In this document: piece by piece, positions 9,179-17,745 of the stretch
How the letters are laid out: the number at the start of each line of letters is the position of its first letter
Position numbering within the stretch: position 1 is the first letter of the stretch
Assembly (NCBI RefSeq): GCF_019635515.1
Contig: NZ_JAHBZI010000002.1
Span: forward strand, 941,001 to 1,005,000
Direction of reading: 5' to 3'
Length of the DNA: 64,000 nt
From: Sphingomonas sp.
GTDB taxonomy: Bacteria > Pseudomonadota > Alphaproteobacteria > Sphingomonadales > Sphingomonadaceae
Made by a program: the position numbers and the translations under genes
Notes under the pieces: model-generated
The model's input: the letters and a program-made list of their open reading frames with translations, nothing else
Told to the model about the DNA's origin: nothing
Databases searched by the model: none

Positions 9179-10294
9179 TCACTTCTTCCTAGCCTCGCCC
9201 CGGCCCCGCCGCTCGCCGCGGCGTTCCTTGCGGACCGACTTGGCGTGCGCCTTGGCGATCGACTTCTTCTGCTCGCGGCTGAGCGGAGCGCGGTCGTCGA
9301 TCGCGTCGCTGGCGTCGCCGAGCGCGATGTCGAAGCCGAGCGTCTTCATTGATTCGGCGAAATGATCGGGCAGCTCGGCGGTGACGTCGATCTTGTCATG
9401 CCCCTCGTCGGGATGATCGATTTTGATGCGGCGGGCGTGGAGGTGCATCTTGCGGCTGATGCCGCCGGTCAGGAACGCGTCCTGCAACCCGTATTTGCCG
9501 TCGCCGACGATCGGGTGGCCGATCGCCGCCATATGGACGCGGAGCTGGTGGGTGCGGCCGGTCAGCGGCTGGAGCTCGACCCAGGCGGTGCGGTTGCCAG
9601 CCTGCTCGATCACCCGGTAGCGGCTTCGCGCCGGCTGACCCTCTTTGGGATCGACATGCATCTTCTCGCCGCCGGTGCCGGGCTGCTTGCCGATCGGCAG
9701 ATCGATCATGCCGTCCTCGATCTCTGGCACGCCGACGACGAGGGCCCAATAGAGCTTTTTGGCGCTGCGGCCGGAGAAATGCTTCGAGAAATAGGCGGCG
9801 GCGCGGCTGGTGCGGGCGATCAGCAAGGCTCCGCTCGTATCCTTGTCGAGGCGGTGGACAAGCTTGGGGCGGCCCTCATTCTCGTACTGGAGCGCATCGA
9901 GCAGGCCATCGACATGCTCGGTGGTCTTGGTGCCGCCCTGGGTGGCGAGGCCGGGGGGCTTGTTGAGGACGAACGCCTGCTCGTCCTTGTAGATCACCAG
10001 GCTCTCGGCGAATTCGATCTCGTCGTCGCTCAGCTTGCGGCGGATGATTTTGGGCTTGGCGGTGCCGGGCTTGGGCGCTTCGGCGGGCGGGACGCGGATC
10101 GTCTGGCCCTGCGTCACACGGTCGCCCGGGGTGGCGCGGGCGCCATCGACGCGGAGCTGGCCGGTGCGTGCCCAGCGCGAGACCAGGTTGAAATTGGCGT
10201 CGGGGAGGTGGCGCTTGAACCAGCGGTCCAGCCGGATGCCGTCATCGTCGGCCTGGACGATGAACTGGCGGACGTCCTTGCTCATCTCGCTCAT
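9179..10294 (-). CDS. RluA-family 23S rRNA pseudouridine synthase (RluC/RluD type)
   Basis: The enzyme isomerises specific uridines in 23S rRNA. The N-terminal third is an S4 RNA-binding domain (DGIRLDRWFKRHLP..NLVSRWARTGQLRVDG). The catalytic domain has the family aspartate in HRLDKDTSG and the motifs VLNKPPGLATQGG and PLTGRTHQLRVH. The C-terminus is a long lysine/arginine-rich tail (KKSIAKAHAKSVRKERR), so the 371-residue length is above average. The start MSEMSKDVRQF overlaps the crcB stop (ATGA). Confidence 0.92.
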   Translation of the reverse strand: MSEMSKDVRQFIVQADDDGIRLDRWFKRHLPDANFNLVSRWARTGQLRVDGARATPGDRVTQGQTIRVPPAEAPKPGTAKPKIIRRKLSDDEIEFAESLVIYKDEQAFVLNKPPGLATQGGTKTTEHVDGLLDALQYENEGRPKLVHRLDKDTSGALLIARTSRAAAYFSKHFSGRSAKKLYWALVVGVPEIEDGMIDLPIGKQPGTGGEKMHVDPKEGQPARSRYRVIEQAGNRTAWVELQPLTGRTHQLRVHMAAIGHPIVGDGKYGLQDAFLTGGISRKMHLHARRIKIDHPDEGHDKIDVTAELPDHFAESMKTLGFDIALGDASDAIDDRAPLSREQKKSIAKAHAKSVRKERRGERRGRGEARKK

Positions 10295-10668
10295 GCGATG
10301 GCCCTCACTGCGTTGAGGCCGATGGCGAGCGCGGCGACCGAGCCGATCACCGAGGCGAGAATATAGGTCGTGGCCAGCATGAAATCGCCGCGTTCGATCA
10401 GGTTGATGGTGTCGAGCGAGAAGGCGGAAAAGGTGGTGAAGCCGCCGAGCACACCGACGCCGAGCAGATACCAGGAGACGCCGCCCGCCTGACCGGTGCG
10501 GACCAGTACGCCGGTGAGCACACCCATCGCGAAACCGCCGATCAGGTTCACCGCGAGCGTGCCCCATGGGAAGTTCGGCCCCATCCACACGAGCGCGGCG
10601 CGGCCGGTCAGGTAGCGCGCGCCGGAGCCGAGGGCGCCGCCGAGCATGACGAGGAGGAGATGTGGCAT
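10291..10668 (-). CDS. crcB: Fluoride exporter CrcB/Fluc
   Basis: CrcB forms dual-topology dimeric channels that expel fluoride. The 125-residue protein has four predicted helices and the conserved motifs GGALGSGARY, GTLAVNLIGGF and GGFTTFSAFSLDT, the last holding the phenylalanine box and Na-binding region. The ATG at 10668 gives the standard length; a frame extending further upstream is spurious. It starts a coupled minus-strand run with the pseudouridine synthase. No fluoride riboswitch was recognised in the short upstream gap. Confidence 0.95.
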   Translation of the reverse strand: MPHLLLVMLGGALGSGARYLTGRAALVWMGPNFPWGTLAVNLIGGFAMGVLTGVLVRTGQAGGVSWYLLGVGVLGGFTTFSAFSLDTINLIERGDFMLATTYILASVIGSVAALAIGLNAVRAIA

Positions 10669-10839
10669 AAGCGCGCCGGTAGCGCGGATTGCGGCAAAAG
10701 GGAAACGGAGGCGCGGATCGCGATGCCAGAGGCGGTCGACGCCGGCGCTTCGCCTGCCGCCCAGTGCGCGATGCATATAGCGTGGCCGATTTATCGTTAC
10801 GGATAAGCAACCAGCGCGAGGCTCGCGCGTTGGCCGGGC

Positions 10840-11667
10840 ATGCAGAAACTATGGTTCATTACCAATCCGAATTCCGGAACCGCGACCCGTGCCAAATGCG
10901 ATGCGCTGGAGGCGGTGTTCGCGGAGCGCGGGCTGGAACTCGTCAAGCGCACCGAGTTCCCCGACGAAAGGCTCCCCAGTGCCGAGAAGCTCGACGCGGC
11001 GGGAGTCGATACCGTCGTGTTGTTCGCGGGCGACGGCACGATCAACGCGGCGTTATGCGCCCTCGCCGAATGGAAGGGCGATTTCCTGATCCTGCCGGGG
11101 GGCACGATGAACCTGCTCGCCAAGGCGCTGCATGCGGAGACGGACCCGCAGAAGATCATCCACGCCGCGCATATGGAAAAGCGCCGCATGGCGCTGCCGT
11201 TCGTCGAGGCGGGCAAGCACCGCGCGTTCGTCGGACTGATCCTCGGCCCGGCCGCCGCCTGGGCGCGGGCGCGCGAGGCGATGCGCAAGGGCAGGATCGG
11301 GCGGATGCTGGGCGCGGTGCGATCGGCATGGCGGCGGACCTTCGATCGGCGGGGCATCCGGGTGGAGGGGGCGCCGGCACTTGGCGATCATTATCAGGCG
11401 GTGTTCGTGTTCCCGCATCTCGACGGGCTCGATGTCGCGGCGGTCGATGCGCGCGAATGGAAATCGATCGCGCAACTGGGGTGGGACTGGGTGACCGGCG
11501 ACTGGGTCGCGGCGCATGCCGTGACCGAGGCACGCACGCAGGAATTGCGGCTGGGCGGGAGCAAGCCGGTGATGGCGCTGTTCGACGGCGAACCGGTCAA
11601 TCTCGACGCTGATGCGAAGATCGTCGCGGGCAAGAGCATGGAACGCTTCATTACCACGCGCGCTTGA
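10840..11667 (+). CDS. Diacylglycerol kinase-family lipid kinase
   Basis: This 275-residue protein has the DAGK catalytic signature LFAGDGTINA (GDGT at residues 64-67) and LPGGTMNLLA (residues 85-94) after the N-terminal ITNPNSGT. It should phosphorylate a lipid or sphingoid substrate in the cytosol or at the membrane face. Sphingomonads make sphingolipids, so a sphingoid substrate is conceivable, but the sequence does not decide this. The C-terminal beta domain ends with LFDGEPVNLDADAKI, usual for the YegS/DAGK group. The next gene starts 5 bp after its stop. Confidence 0.88.
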   Translation: MQKLWFITNPNSGTATRAKCDALEAVFAERGLELVKRTEFPDERLPSAEKLDAAGVDTVVLFAGDGTINAALCALAEWKGDFLILPGGTMNLLAKALHAETDPQKIIHAAHMEKRRMALPFVEAGKHRAFVGLILGPAAAWARAREAMRKGRIGRMLGAVRSAWRRTFDRRGIRVEGAPALGDHYQAVFVFPHLDGLDVAAVDAREWKSIAQLGWDWVTGDWVAAHAVTEARTQELRLGGSKPVMALFDGEPVNLDADAKIVAGKSMERFITTRA

Positions 11668-11672
11668 TCTGA

Positions 11673-12419
11673 ATGACAAGGCTCTTCCACGTCAGCGACG
11701 TGCATTTCGGTCGCGAGGACCAGGCGGCGATCGACTGGTTCGCAGCGAAAGTCCGCGAGGAGCAGCCCGACGCGGTGATCGTCACCGGCGACCTGACGAT
11801 GGCGGCGCACCGCCACGAGTTCGAAGCGGCGGCGAAGTGGCTGGAGAGCCTGCAGCGGCCGACGACGGTCGAGGTCGGCAATCACGATTTGCCCTATTTC
11901 AACCCATGGGCGCGATTCGTGACGCCGTACAAGCGCTATCAGGCGCTCGAGCGGATGATCGAGAAGCCGCTGGATGTGAAGGGCGTCGCGGTGGTGCCGC
12001 TCAAGACCACGGCGCGGTTCCAGTTCCGGCTCAACTGGTCGAAGGGCTATGTGAGCCTCCGCGCGCTCCAGCAATCGCTGGCGCTGGTCGAGGCGGCGCC
12101 GGCGGGCGACACGATCTTCGTCGCCTGCCACCATCCGCTGGTGGAGGGCGGCACGCGGATGTCGTCGCAGACACGGCGCGGGGTGCGGGCGCTGGAGGCG
12201 CTGTCGGCGGCGGGGGCGGATGCGGTACTCACCGGCCACGTCCATGATCCATTCGACATCGGCCATGACGTGAATGGGCGGACGGTGCGGCTGATCGGGG
12301 CGGGGACGCTATCGACGCGGACGCGTGCGCAGCCGCCTTCGTTCAACGTCATCACCGTCAAGGACGGTGGCTTCGAGACGGTCGCGTGTTTCCTCGGCGA
12401 AAGCAGCGTGCCGCTCTAG
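11673..12419 (+). CDS. Calcineurin-like metallophosphoesterase
   Basis: The 248-residue protein shows all five metallophosphoesterase motifs in order: SDVHFG (D9, H11), VTGDLT, VEVGNHDLPYF, ACHHPL and TGHVHDPF. It should bind two metals and hydrolyse a phosphodiester or phosphomonoester; the substrate is unknown. It lies 5 bp after the lipid kinase, suggesting a shared role. Its TAG stop is the left copy of the CTAG that flanks the inserted 265-bp element. Confidence 0.9.
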   Translation: MTRLFHVSDVHFGREDQAAIDWFAAKVREEQPDAVIVTGDLTMAAHRHEFEAAAKWLESLQRPTTVEVGNHDLPYFNPWARFVTPYKRYQALERMIEKPLDVKGVAVVPLKTTARFQFRLNWSKGYVSLRALQQSLALVEAAPAGDTIFVACHHPLVEGGTRMSSQTRRGVRALEALSAAGADAVLTGHVHDPFDIGHDVNGRTVRLIGAGTLSTRTRAQPPSFNVITVKDGGFETVACFLGESSVPL

Positions 12420-12684
12420 GGTCCGTACTCACTACCGGCAATGGTCGTGACGGAGCGCATTTTGGCGTTGGGCAAGAAATGAGGAGGGAGCGAGGTTGCG
12501 CCCTCGTGGCCGACGAATGCCGTAGCTCAGCGCCAAAAGGCGCCCGCCGCTTCGCGGTCGCCTTGTGAAGCCCGCTGGACTGCGTTGGATCGCTTGCGCG
12601 GGCCCCCAGCCCGCGCTGCGCAATCCGCCTTGCCAGCAGACTTCACAAGACGATCACGACCGTTGCCGGTAGTGAGTACGGACC
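12420..12684. mobile_element. 265-bp MITE-like element with 35-bp inverted ends and CTAG duplication
   Basis: The outer bases GGTCCGTACTCACTACCGG are repeated in inverse at the right end. Counting the flanking CTAG, the two ends match over about 35 bases with one mismatch. CTAG at 12416-12419 and 12685-12688 looks like a 4-bp target duplication. No transposase fits in 265 bp. A CTAG duplication fits the YTAR target preference of the IS5 group (established knowledge), so a non-autonomous IS5-like element is the best reading. The interior has further imperfect inverted segments. Confidence 0.8.
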
Positions 12685-13065
12685 CTAGCGCTTCACCGCG
12701 ATATCCTGTCCGAACACGAGCAGATTGCCGTCAGGCGCGACAATCATCAGCTCGCGCTGGCCGTACATCTGATCGACCGGGCCGTGGACATCGCCATCGT
12801 CGAGAGCGGCGAGCCCGGGCTTCAATTCGGCATGCAGCGCGTCGAGATTCTCGACATCGATATAATAGCAGAAGCGCCGGTTGCCGGGCGGGGCGCCATC
12901 GTCGCCCCGGTTCTGAAGGATGCGGAATGCGGCCGCCTCGCGCTGGACATAGGCATAGTCGGCGCTGCGGAAGCGGAGCGTGAAGCCGAGCATTTCGAAG
13001 AAGCCGATCGCCACCTCGATATCGGGCACGTGCATGAACGGCGTGATGCGAAAGAGATTGGCCAT
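12685..13065 (-). CDS. Glyoxalase/bleomycin-resistance-fold protein (VOC superfamily)
   Basis: This 126-residue single-domain VOC protein contains ITPFMHVPDIEVAIGFFEMLGF at the N-terminus and REAAAFRILQNRG in the middle. The C-terminal strand GQRELMIVAPDGNLLVFGQ carries the D-GN motif usual in bleomycin-resistance-like members. It probably acts as a dimer; substrate or ligand is unknown. Its TAG stop is the right-hand CTAG copy flanking the inserted element, so its coding sequence is unchanged by the insertion. Confidence 0.85.
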   Translation of the reverse strand: MANLFRITPFMHVPDIEVAIGFFEMLGFTLRFRSADYAYVQREAAAFRILQNRGDDGAPPGNRRFCYYIDVENLDALHAELKPGLAALDDGDVHGPVDQMYGQRELMIVAPDGNLLVFGQDIAVKR

Positions 13066-13168
13066 CGATTCGCCTCCCCGGGGGATGCCGGTACGATACC
13101 CATGGTGATCGCGGGATTGCGGGGGGCGGTTAAGGCTTAAGCAACCGCAATGTCCGCTTCCACCTTAC

Positions 13169-13214
13169 TTGACTGCAAGGATGAAATATCTCATATTTCT
13201 GTTATGACAGAAAT
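13169..13214 (+). promoter_or_regulatory. Probable promoter with two overlapping palindromes at the regulator start
   Basis: TTGACT (13169-13174) and CATATT (13192-13197) are 17 bp apart, as for a sigma-70 promoter. Overlapping the -10 are two perfect inverted repeats: GAAATAT-CTC-ATATTTC (13183-13199) and ATTTCTGT-TATG-ACAGAAAT (13195-13214). The second spans the ATG at 13204. Such placement suggests autorepression, and the predicted transcription start falls at or next to the start codon. Confidence 0.6.
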
Positions 13215-13764
13215 TACCGATGCAGGCGCAACGCTTCCCATCGCGGTCCAGCAGTTCGTACTGCATTGGGGCGAGATGGGCGGGCAATGGGGTGTCAACC
13301 GTTCGGTCGCGCAAATCCATGCGCTGCTTTACCTCAGCGACCGGCCGCTAAACGCCGAGGAGATCAGCGACACGCTGGGGATCGCGCGGAGCAACACCTC
13401 GAACAGCCTCAAGGAGTTGCTGGGCTGGAAGCTGATCCGGCGCGCGCCGGTGATGGGCGACCGGCGCGATCACTATGTCGCCGAAGTCGATCTGATGCAG
13501 ATGGTCACGCGCATCGCGCAGGGGCGCAAGGAACGCGAGATCGATCCGGCGGTGGCGGCGCTGCGCATCTGCACCGACGAGGCCAAGGCCGATCCGCGCA
13601 TTTCGCAAGTCGCGCGTGAGCGGATCACGGCGATGCACGATTTCATGCGCGAGATCGACGACTGGTATCAGCAGATGATCGCCGTGCCGCCGAGCCGGCT
13701 GATGCTGCTGATCCGGATGGGCAAGCGGGTGCTGGCGTTCCTGCCCAAGGCGAAGGGCGAATAA
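13204..13764 (+). CDS. GbsR/MarR-like winged-helix transcriptional regulator
   Basis: This 186-residue regulator has a winged helix in the N-terminal half: PLNAEEISDTLGIARSNTSNSLKELLGWKLI as the recognition region, then the wing VMGDRRDHYV. The preceding HWGEMGGQWGVNRSVAQIHALLYLS is typical of the GbsR family. A C-terminal helical part likely mediates dimerisation. The ATG at 13204 is preferred to one 18 codons upstream because it sits inside the predicted operator just after the promoter. It heads an operon with two DUF4166 genes and probably controls them. Confidence 0.85.
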   Translation: MTEITDAGATLPIAVQQFVLHWGEMGGQWGVNRSVAQIHALLYLSDRPLNAEEISDTLGIARSNTSNSLKELLGWKLIRRAPVMGDRRDHYVAEVDLMQMVTRIAQGRKEREIDPAVAALRICTDEAKADPRISQVARERITAMHDFMREIDDWYQQMIAVPPSRLMLLIRMGKRVLAFLPKAKGE

Positions 13765-13776
13765 CAGGAGGCGGCG

Positions 13777-14421
13777 ATGGCGACGGTCTGGCGCGAGGCG
13801 ATGGTCGAACGGGAGCCGACGCAAGGCGGCTTCGAGCGGTTGCTCGGGCGCGAGGCGTGGCTGGCGCTGCCGGGCGCGGTGCGCGAGCGCTTCCTGCGGC
13901 GGATCGAGACGGGCGATTGCGTTACGTATGTCGGGCGGGTGGTGGAATGCCGGATGTCGCTGGCCGGGCGGATATTCGCGCAACTGGCCCGGATCGTCGG
14001 CGCGCCGCTGCCGCTCGGGACCGATATCGGGGTCGCCGCCAGCGTCAGCGTCACCAGCGACGACGGGCGGATCAACCAATATTGGACACGGCAATATGGC
14101 CGCCGCCACGGCTTCCCGCAGGTGATCCACAGCGCCAAGCGCTTTGCGGGACCGACCGGGCTGGAGGAATATCTGGGCTATGGGATCGGCATCGCCCTGC
14201 GGCTGCGCGTGGCGGGCGGGGCGCTGCTGTTCGAGGGCGATCATTATTTCGTGCGGCTGTTCGGGCTGCGCCTGCGCCTGCCGCGCTGGGCCGAGCCGGG
14301 GCGGCTCACCGTCGGCCACCGCGACCTTGGCGATGGGCGCTTCGTGTTCAGCCTCGACCTGGCGCATCCGTTGCTGGGTGCGATGATCCACCAGAGCGCC
14401 ATCTTCGCGGAACCGGCATGA
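13777..14421 (+). CDS. DUF4166 domain protein, stand-alone
   Basis: The 214-residue protein is almost entirely one DUF4166-like domain. It includes PGAVRERFLRRIETGDCVTYVGRVV, the INQYWTRQYGRRHGFPQVIHSAKRF strip with WTR and H residues, and RFVFSLDLAHPLLGAMIHQSAIF at the end. Function of the domain is not established. It lies 12 bp after the regulator and its stop overlaps the start of the next gene (ATGA). That next gene carries a second, fused copy of the same domain. Confidence 0.8.
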   Translation: MATVWREAMVEREPTQGGFERLLGREAWLALPGAVRERFLRRIETGDCVTYVGRVVECRMSLAGRIFAQLARIVGAPLPLGTDIGVAASVSVTSDDGRINQYWTRQYGRRHGFPQVIHSAKRFAGPTGLEEYLGYGIGIALRLRVAGGALLFEGDHYFVRLFGLRLRLPRWAEPGRLTVGHRDLGDGRFVFSLDLAHPLLGAMIHQSAIFAEPA

Positions 14422-16022
14422 GCCGGATCCTCGTCATTGGCGGGTATGGCGGCTTTGGCGCGCGGCTGGTGCGGCGCTTGCTCGCGGCTGGGCACACCGT
14501 GCTGGTGGCCGGAAGGAACGGTGAAAAGGCGGCGGCGTTCTGCGCGGGGCTGCGGAATGCCGAGCCGGTGGTGGCGGACCGCGCCAACGGCATCGGCATG
14601 GTGATGGCGCGCGAGCGGCCCGATCTGGTGATCGATGCAGCGGGCCCGTTCCAGGGAAGCGGCTATACCGTGCCCGAGGCGTGCATCGCGATGCGCATCC
14701 CCTATCTCGATCTGGCGGATTCGCGCGGGTTCGTGGCCGGTATCGGCCAGCTCAACAAGGGCGCCGCGATCGAGGTGCCGATCGTCAGCGGCGCGTCGAG
14801 CGTGCCGGCACTTTCAGGCGCGGTGGCGCGGGCGCTGGCGCCGCCTGGAATGGCGGTGCGGCAGATCGAGATCGCGATCAGTGCCTCCAACCGGGCGGTG
14901 GCCGGGCCTTCGGTGGCGGCGGCGATCCTCAGCTATGTCGGCAAGCCGGTGCGACTATGGCGCGGGCGGCGGCAGGCGGAGGCGACCGGCTGGCAGGAAG
15001 TGCGGCGCGAGCGTTTTGCCGTCGGCGGCGCGGTGCCGCTCGACCGCTGGGTGGCGCTCGCGGAGGTGCCCGATCTCGACCTGTTGCCGGCGGCGATCGA
15101 AGGCCGCCCTGCGGTTACGTTCCGCGCGGGCACCGAGCTTGGCTTCCAGGTGCTGGCCTTGTGGCTGCTGAGCTGGCCGGTGCGCTGGGGCTGGATCGGA
15201 TCGCTGCGGCCGATGGCGGGCTGGCTGCACCGGTTGCAGCGGATCACGGCCTGGGCGGGCAGCGATCGTTCGGCAATGGCGGTGACGCTCAAGACCGACC
15301 GGCTGGCGCGGCGCTGGACGCTGATCGCGAGCAATGGCGACGGGCCGGAAATCCCGACGCTGGCGGCAGAGTTGCTGGCTGGGGACATACTCGCCGGACG
15401 TGTGCCAGCGGGCGCGCGGGATGCGAGCGGCTTGCTCACGCTCGACCGGTTCGAGCCGCTGTTCAACGAATTGTCGATCCGCCACGAGATCAGCGAATGG
15501 CCGGTGATGCCGCTTTACGCCCGCGCGATGGGCGCACGGTTCGCGGCGCTGCCGGCCGAGGTGCAGGCGATGCATATCGTATCGGGCGATGCCGGGGCGC
15601 GAGGCGAAGGGCAGGTCGAGCGCGGCCGGGGCATCGCGCATCTGATCGGGCGGATCATGGGCTTTCCGCCGGCAGGAACCTATCCCGTCCACGTCGCTTT
15701 CGCCGAACGGGACGATAAGGAGCGCTGGACACGCGATTTCGGCGGACATCGCTTCCGCAGTGAACTTTCGCAAGCCGGCCAGGGCGTCGCCGAACGCTTC
15801 GGGCCGCTACGCTTTGTCTTCGATTTGCCCTCCACCGGCGAGGGACTGGCGATGGTGCTGCGCGGCTGGACCTTGTTCGGCATGCCGATGCCGCGGTTTC
15901 TCGGGCCGCGTATCGATGCCCGGGAATGGGTGGAGGAGGGCCGCTTCCGCTTCGAAGTCGGCGTGCGGATGCCGCTGATCGGCGCGGTGGTGCGGTACAC
16001 CGGCTGGCTGGAGCGCATCTAG
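14418..16022 (+). CDS. NAD(P)-binding oxidoreductase fused to a C-terminal DUF4166 domain
   Basis: This 534-residue two-domain protein starts with a Rossmann fold of the saccharopine dehydrogenase-like type: the dinucleotide motif VIGGYGGFGARLVRRLL, then DAAGPFQGSGY and YLDLADSR. From about residue 360 the chain resembles the stand-alone DUF4166 protein upstream, with WTRDFGGHRFRSEL and VRMPLIGAVVRYTGWLERI aligning to its WTRQYG and LAHPLLGAMIHQS segments. The ATG overlaps the stop of that gene. Its TAG stop shares CTAG (16019-16022) with the convergent peptidase gene. Confidence 0.82.
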   Translation: MSRILVIGGYGGFGARLVRRLLAAGHTVLVAGRNGEKAAAFCAGLRNAEPVVADRANGIGMVMARERPDLVIDAAGPFQGSGYTVPEACIAMRIPYLDLADSRGFVAGIGQLNKGAAIEVPIVSGASSVPALSGAVARALAPPGMAVRQIEIAISASNRAVAGPSVAAAILSYVGKPVRLWRGRRQAEATGWQEVRRERFAVGGAVPLDRWVALAEVPDLDLLPAAIEGRPAVTFRAGTELGFQVLALWLLSWPVRWGWIGSLRPMAGWLHRLQRITAWAGSDRSAMAVTLKTDRLARRWTLIASNGDGPEIPTLAAELLAGDILAGRVPAGARDASGLLTLDRFEPLFNELSIRHEISEWPVMPLYARAMGARFAALPAEVQAMHIVSGDAGARGEGQVERGRGIAHLIGRIMGFPPAGTYPVHVAFAERDDKERWTRDFGGHRFRSELSQAGQGVAERFGPLRFVFDLPSTGEGLAMVLRGWTLFGMPMPRFLGPRIDAREWVEEGRFRFEVGVRMPLIGAVVRYTGWLERI

Positions 16023-16456
16023 CGCAGCCAGCGGATCATCGCGGGGAAGTCGCTGGTCATGCCGTACCAGCGCAGCATCGGGACGCCGATGCCGCCGCCA
16101 TCTACATAGCTGGAGAGGTAGGCGCTGCCGCCGTCCTGATAGCCGCCTTCATGGAAGACGGCAGCGGGATCGACGCCGATTTCGCGGGCGGCGGCGTAGG
16201 ACCAGGCCATTGCCGCCATCTCCTCGGCGGGATCGTGGCGGATTTCGGCCTGGCTGGCGCGCTGCGCGGGATCGGTGACGGCGATGTGCCCGGCTTCATG
16301 CAGCAGATCGCCGGGCCAGCGCATGCGCTCGGGATCGTAAACCAGGGTGCCGTGGCGGACGGTGAGGCCCGGCAGCAGCGTGCCTGCGACCGGCTCGGCG
16401 ATCACCGGGATGCCGATGCGCTCGAGGAAGGCGAGGATGCGGGGCAGATCGGCCAT
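16019..16456 (-). CDS. Putative zinc metallopeptidase-like protein with HEAGH motif
   Basis: This 145-residue protein contains LLHEAGHIAV near residues 60-70, an HExxH-like zinc motif (H-E-A-G-H), with further acidic residues (DPAEEMAAMAWSYAA) that could give the third ligand. No signal peptide is seen, so it is probably cytosolic. It is short for a peptidase and may have another role. The start MADLPRIL was preferred over an upstream ATG. It converges with the DUF4166 fusion gene and precedes nothing on its strand within 100 bp. Confidence 0.65.
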   Translation of the reverse strand: MADLPRILAFLERIGIPVIAEPVAGTLLPGLTVRHGTLVYDPERMRWPGDLLHEAGHIAVTDPAQRASQAEIRHDPAEEMAAMAWSYAAAREIGVDPAAVFHEGGYQDGGSAYLSSYVDGGGIGVPMLRWYGMTSDFPAMIRWLR

Positions 16457-16486
16457 CGCCGGGAGTGTAGCGAAACGCCCGCATAG

Positions 16487-16516
16487 CAAAAGGGCGGCCC
16501 GTTGCCGGACCGCCCT
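16487..16516 (-). terminator. Rho-independent terminator after rplM-rpsI
   Basis: Read on the minus strand, AGGGCGG and CCGCCCT form a 7-bp GC stem with a 12-base loop, followed by TTTT. It lies about 75 bp after the rpsI stop. Confidence 0.75.
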
Positions 16517-16590
16517 CTATCGCTGTTGGCCGCCACGCCGTCAGACGTGGCGAGTCTTGGGATTGCCGCGCAATCCCAAGCCGTCCCGCA

Positions 16591-17151
16591 TCAGCGCTTC
16601 GAGAACTGGAAGCTGCGGCGGGCCTTGGCCTTGCCGTACTTCTTGCGCTCGACCGCGCGGCTGTCGCGGGTCAGGAAGCCTGCCGCCTTGACCGGGGCGC
16701 GAAGCACCGGCTCGAAGCGGGTCAGCGCCTGGCTGATACCGTGCTTGACCGCGCCGGCCTGGCCCGAAAGCCCGCCGCCCTTGACGGTGCAGACGACGTC
16801 GTACTGGCCCGCGCGATCGGCGACGCCGAACGGCTGGTTGATGACGAGACGGAGCGTCGGGCGCGCGAAATAGGTTTCCTGATCGCGGCCGTTGATCGTG
16901 ATCTTGCCGGTGCCGGGCTTGAGCCAGACGCGGGCGACCGCGTCCTTGCGGCGGCCGGTGGCATAGGCGCGGCCGAGGCTATCGACGATCTTCTCGCGCA
17001 GCGGCATCGTCGGTGCGGCCGGGGCGGCCGGCGCGTTCAGATACTCTTCGGCGCTCTGCGGCGCGGCGGCGGGAGCCGAAGCGGCGGCAACGGGGGTTTC
17101 GCCCGCGGCGATCGCACCCAGATCGGAAAGGGACTGGCGATTGTCGGACAT
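16591..17151 (-). CDS. rpsI: 30S ribosomal protein S9 with N-terminal extension
   Basis: The core S9 sequence runs from about residue 60 ([18 protein letters not shown]) to the universal end [17 protein letters not shown], whose C-terminal tail contacts P-site tRNA. About 55 residues precede the core as an Ala/Pro-rich extension ([18 protein letters not shown]), making the 186-residue protein longer than the usual 130. The ATG overlaps the rplM stop by one base, so the two genes are coupled as in nearly all bacteria. Confidence 0.97.
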   Translation of the reverse strand: MSDNRQSLSDLGAIAAGETPVAAASAPAAAPQSAEEYLNAPAAPAAPTMPLREKIVDSLGRAYATGRRKDAVARVWLKPGTGKITINGRDQETYFARPTLRLVINQPFGVADRAGQYDVVCTVKGGGLSGQAGAVKHGISQALTRFEPVLRAPVKAAGFLTRDSRAVERKKYGKAKARRSFQFSKR

Positions 17152-17630
17152 CAGTTGCCCACCTTGTTCTTGCGGTTCATCGACGCGATGTCGAGGATTT
17201 CGGGGTTCTGGGCGGCGTGCGGATGCTCGCTGCCGGCGAAGATGCGCAGGTTGCGCATCTGCTGACGGCCGAGCGGGCCGCGCGGGATCATGCGCTCCAC
17301 TGCCTTTTCAAGCACGCGCTCGGGGAAACGGCCGCCGAGCACCTTGGCCGCGGTGATTTCCTTGATACCGCCGGCATAACCGGTGTGCTTGTAATAGACC
17401 TTGTCGGCCAGCTTCTTGCCGGTGAAGCGGATCTTGTCGGCGTTGATGACGACGACGTTATCGCCGCAATCGACGTGCGGGGTGAAGCTGGTCTTGTGCT
17501 TGCCGCGCAGCACATTGGCGATGATCGTCGCGGCGCGACCGACCACGAGGCCGTCGGCATCGACGATGTGCCACTTCTTTTCCACGTCCGCCGGCTTCAC
17601 CGACTTGGTGGTCTTCATCAGCGCCTTCAT
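17151..17630 (-). CDS. rplM: 50S ribosomal protein L13
   Basis: The 159-residue protein shows [27 protein letters not shown], then [21 protein letters not shown] and [12 protein letters not shown], the usual L13 motifs. The C-terminus is slightly longer than in E. coli (142 residues). Translation may begin at the ATG at 17630 or four codons later at [10 protein letters not shown] leader of about 115 bp separates it from cutA upstream and should contain the promoter, with TTGACT visible on the minus strand near 17722. Confidence 0.97.
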   Translation of the reverse strand: MKALMKTTKSVKPADVEKKWHIVDADGLVVGRAATIIANVLRGKHKTSFTPHVDCGDNVVVINADKIRFTGKKLADKVYYKHTGYAGGIKEITAAKVLGGRFPERVLEKAVERMIPRGPLGRQQMRNLRIFAGSEHPHAAQNPEILDIASMNRKNKVGN

Positions 17631-17745
17631 GGCGGGTGACCTTTCGAGGTTGAAATACGAGCGCGCCAGCCTTTCGGCCAGCGCGGTTGGCGGCTCTTTG
17701 ATGAATCGTGCCCGAGAAGTCAAGCAAATGCGCGGGTTTGCTGAC

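Noticed and set aside
10669..10839. A fluoride riboswitch upstream of crcB
   Set aside because: The expected conserved pseudoknot sequence was not recognisable in the 170-bp gap.
12432..12623. A 63-codon frame inside the MITE-like element
   Set aside because: It is Arg-rich, lacks a ribosome site and is too short for a transposase.
13857..16022. A 721-codon protein starting before the oxidoreductase
   Set aside because: Its first 187 codons are an out-of-frame shadow of the DUF4166 gene; the real start is ATG 14418.
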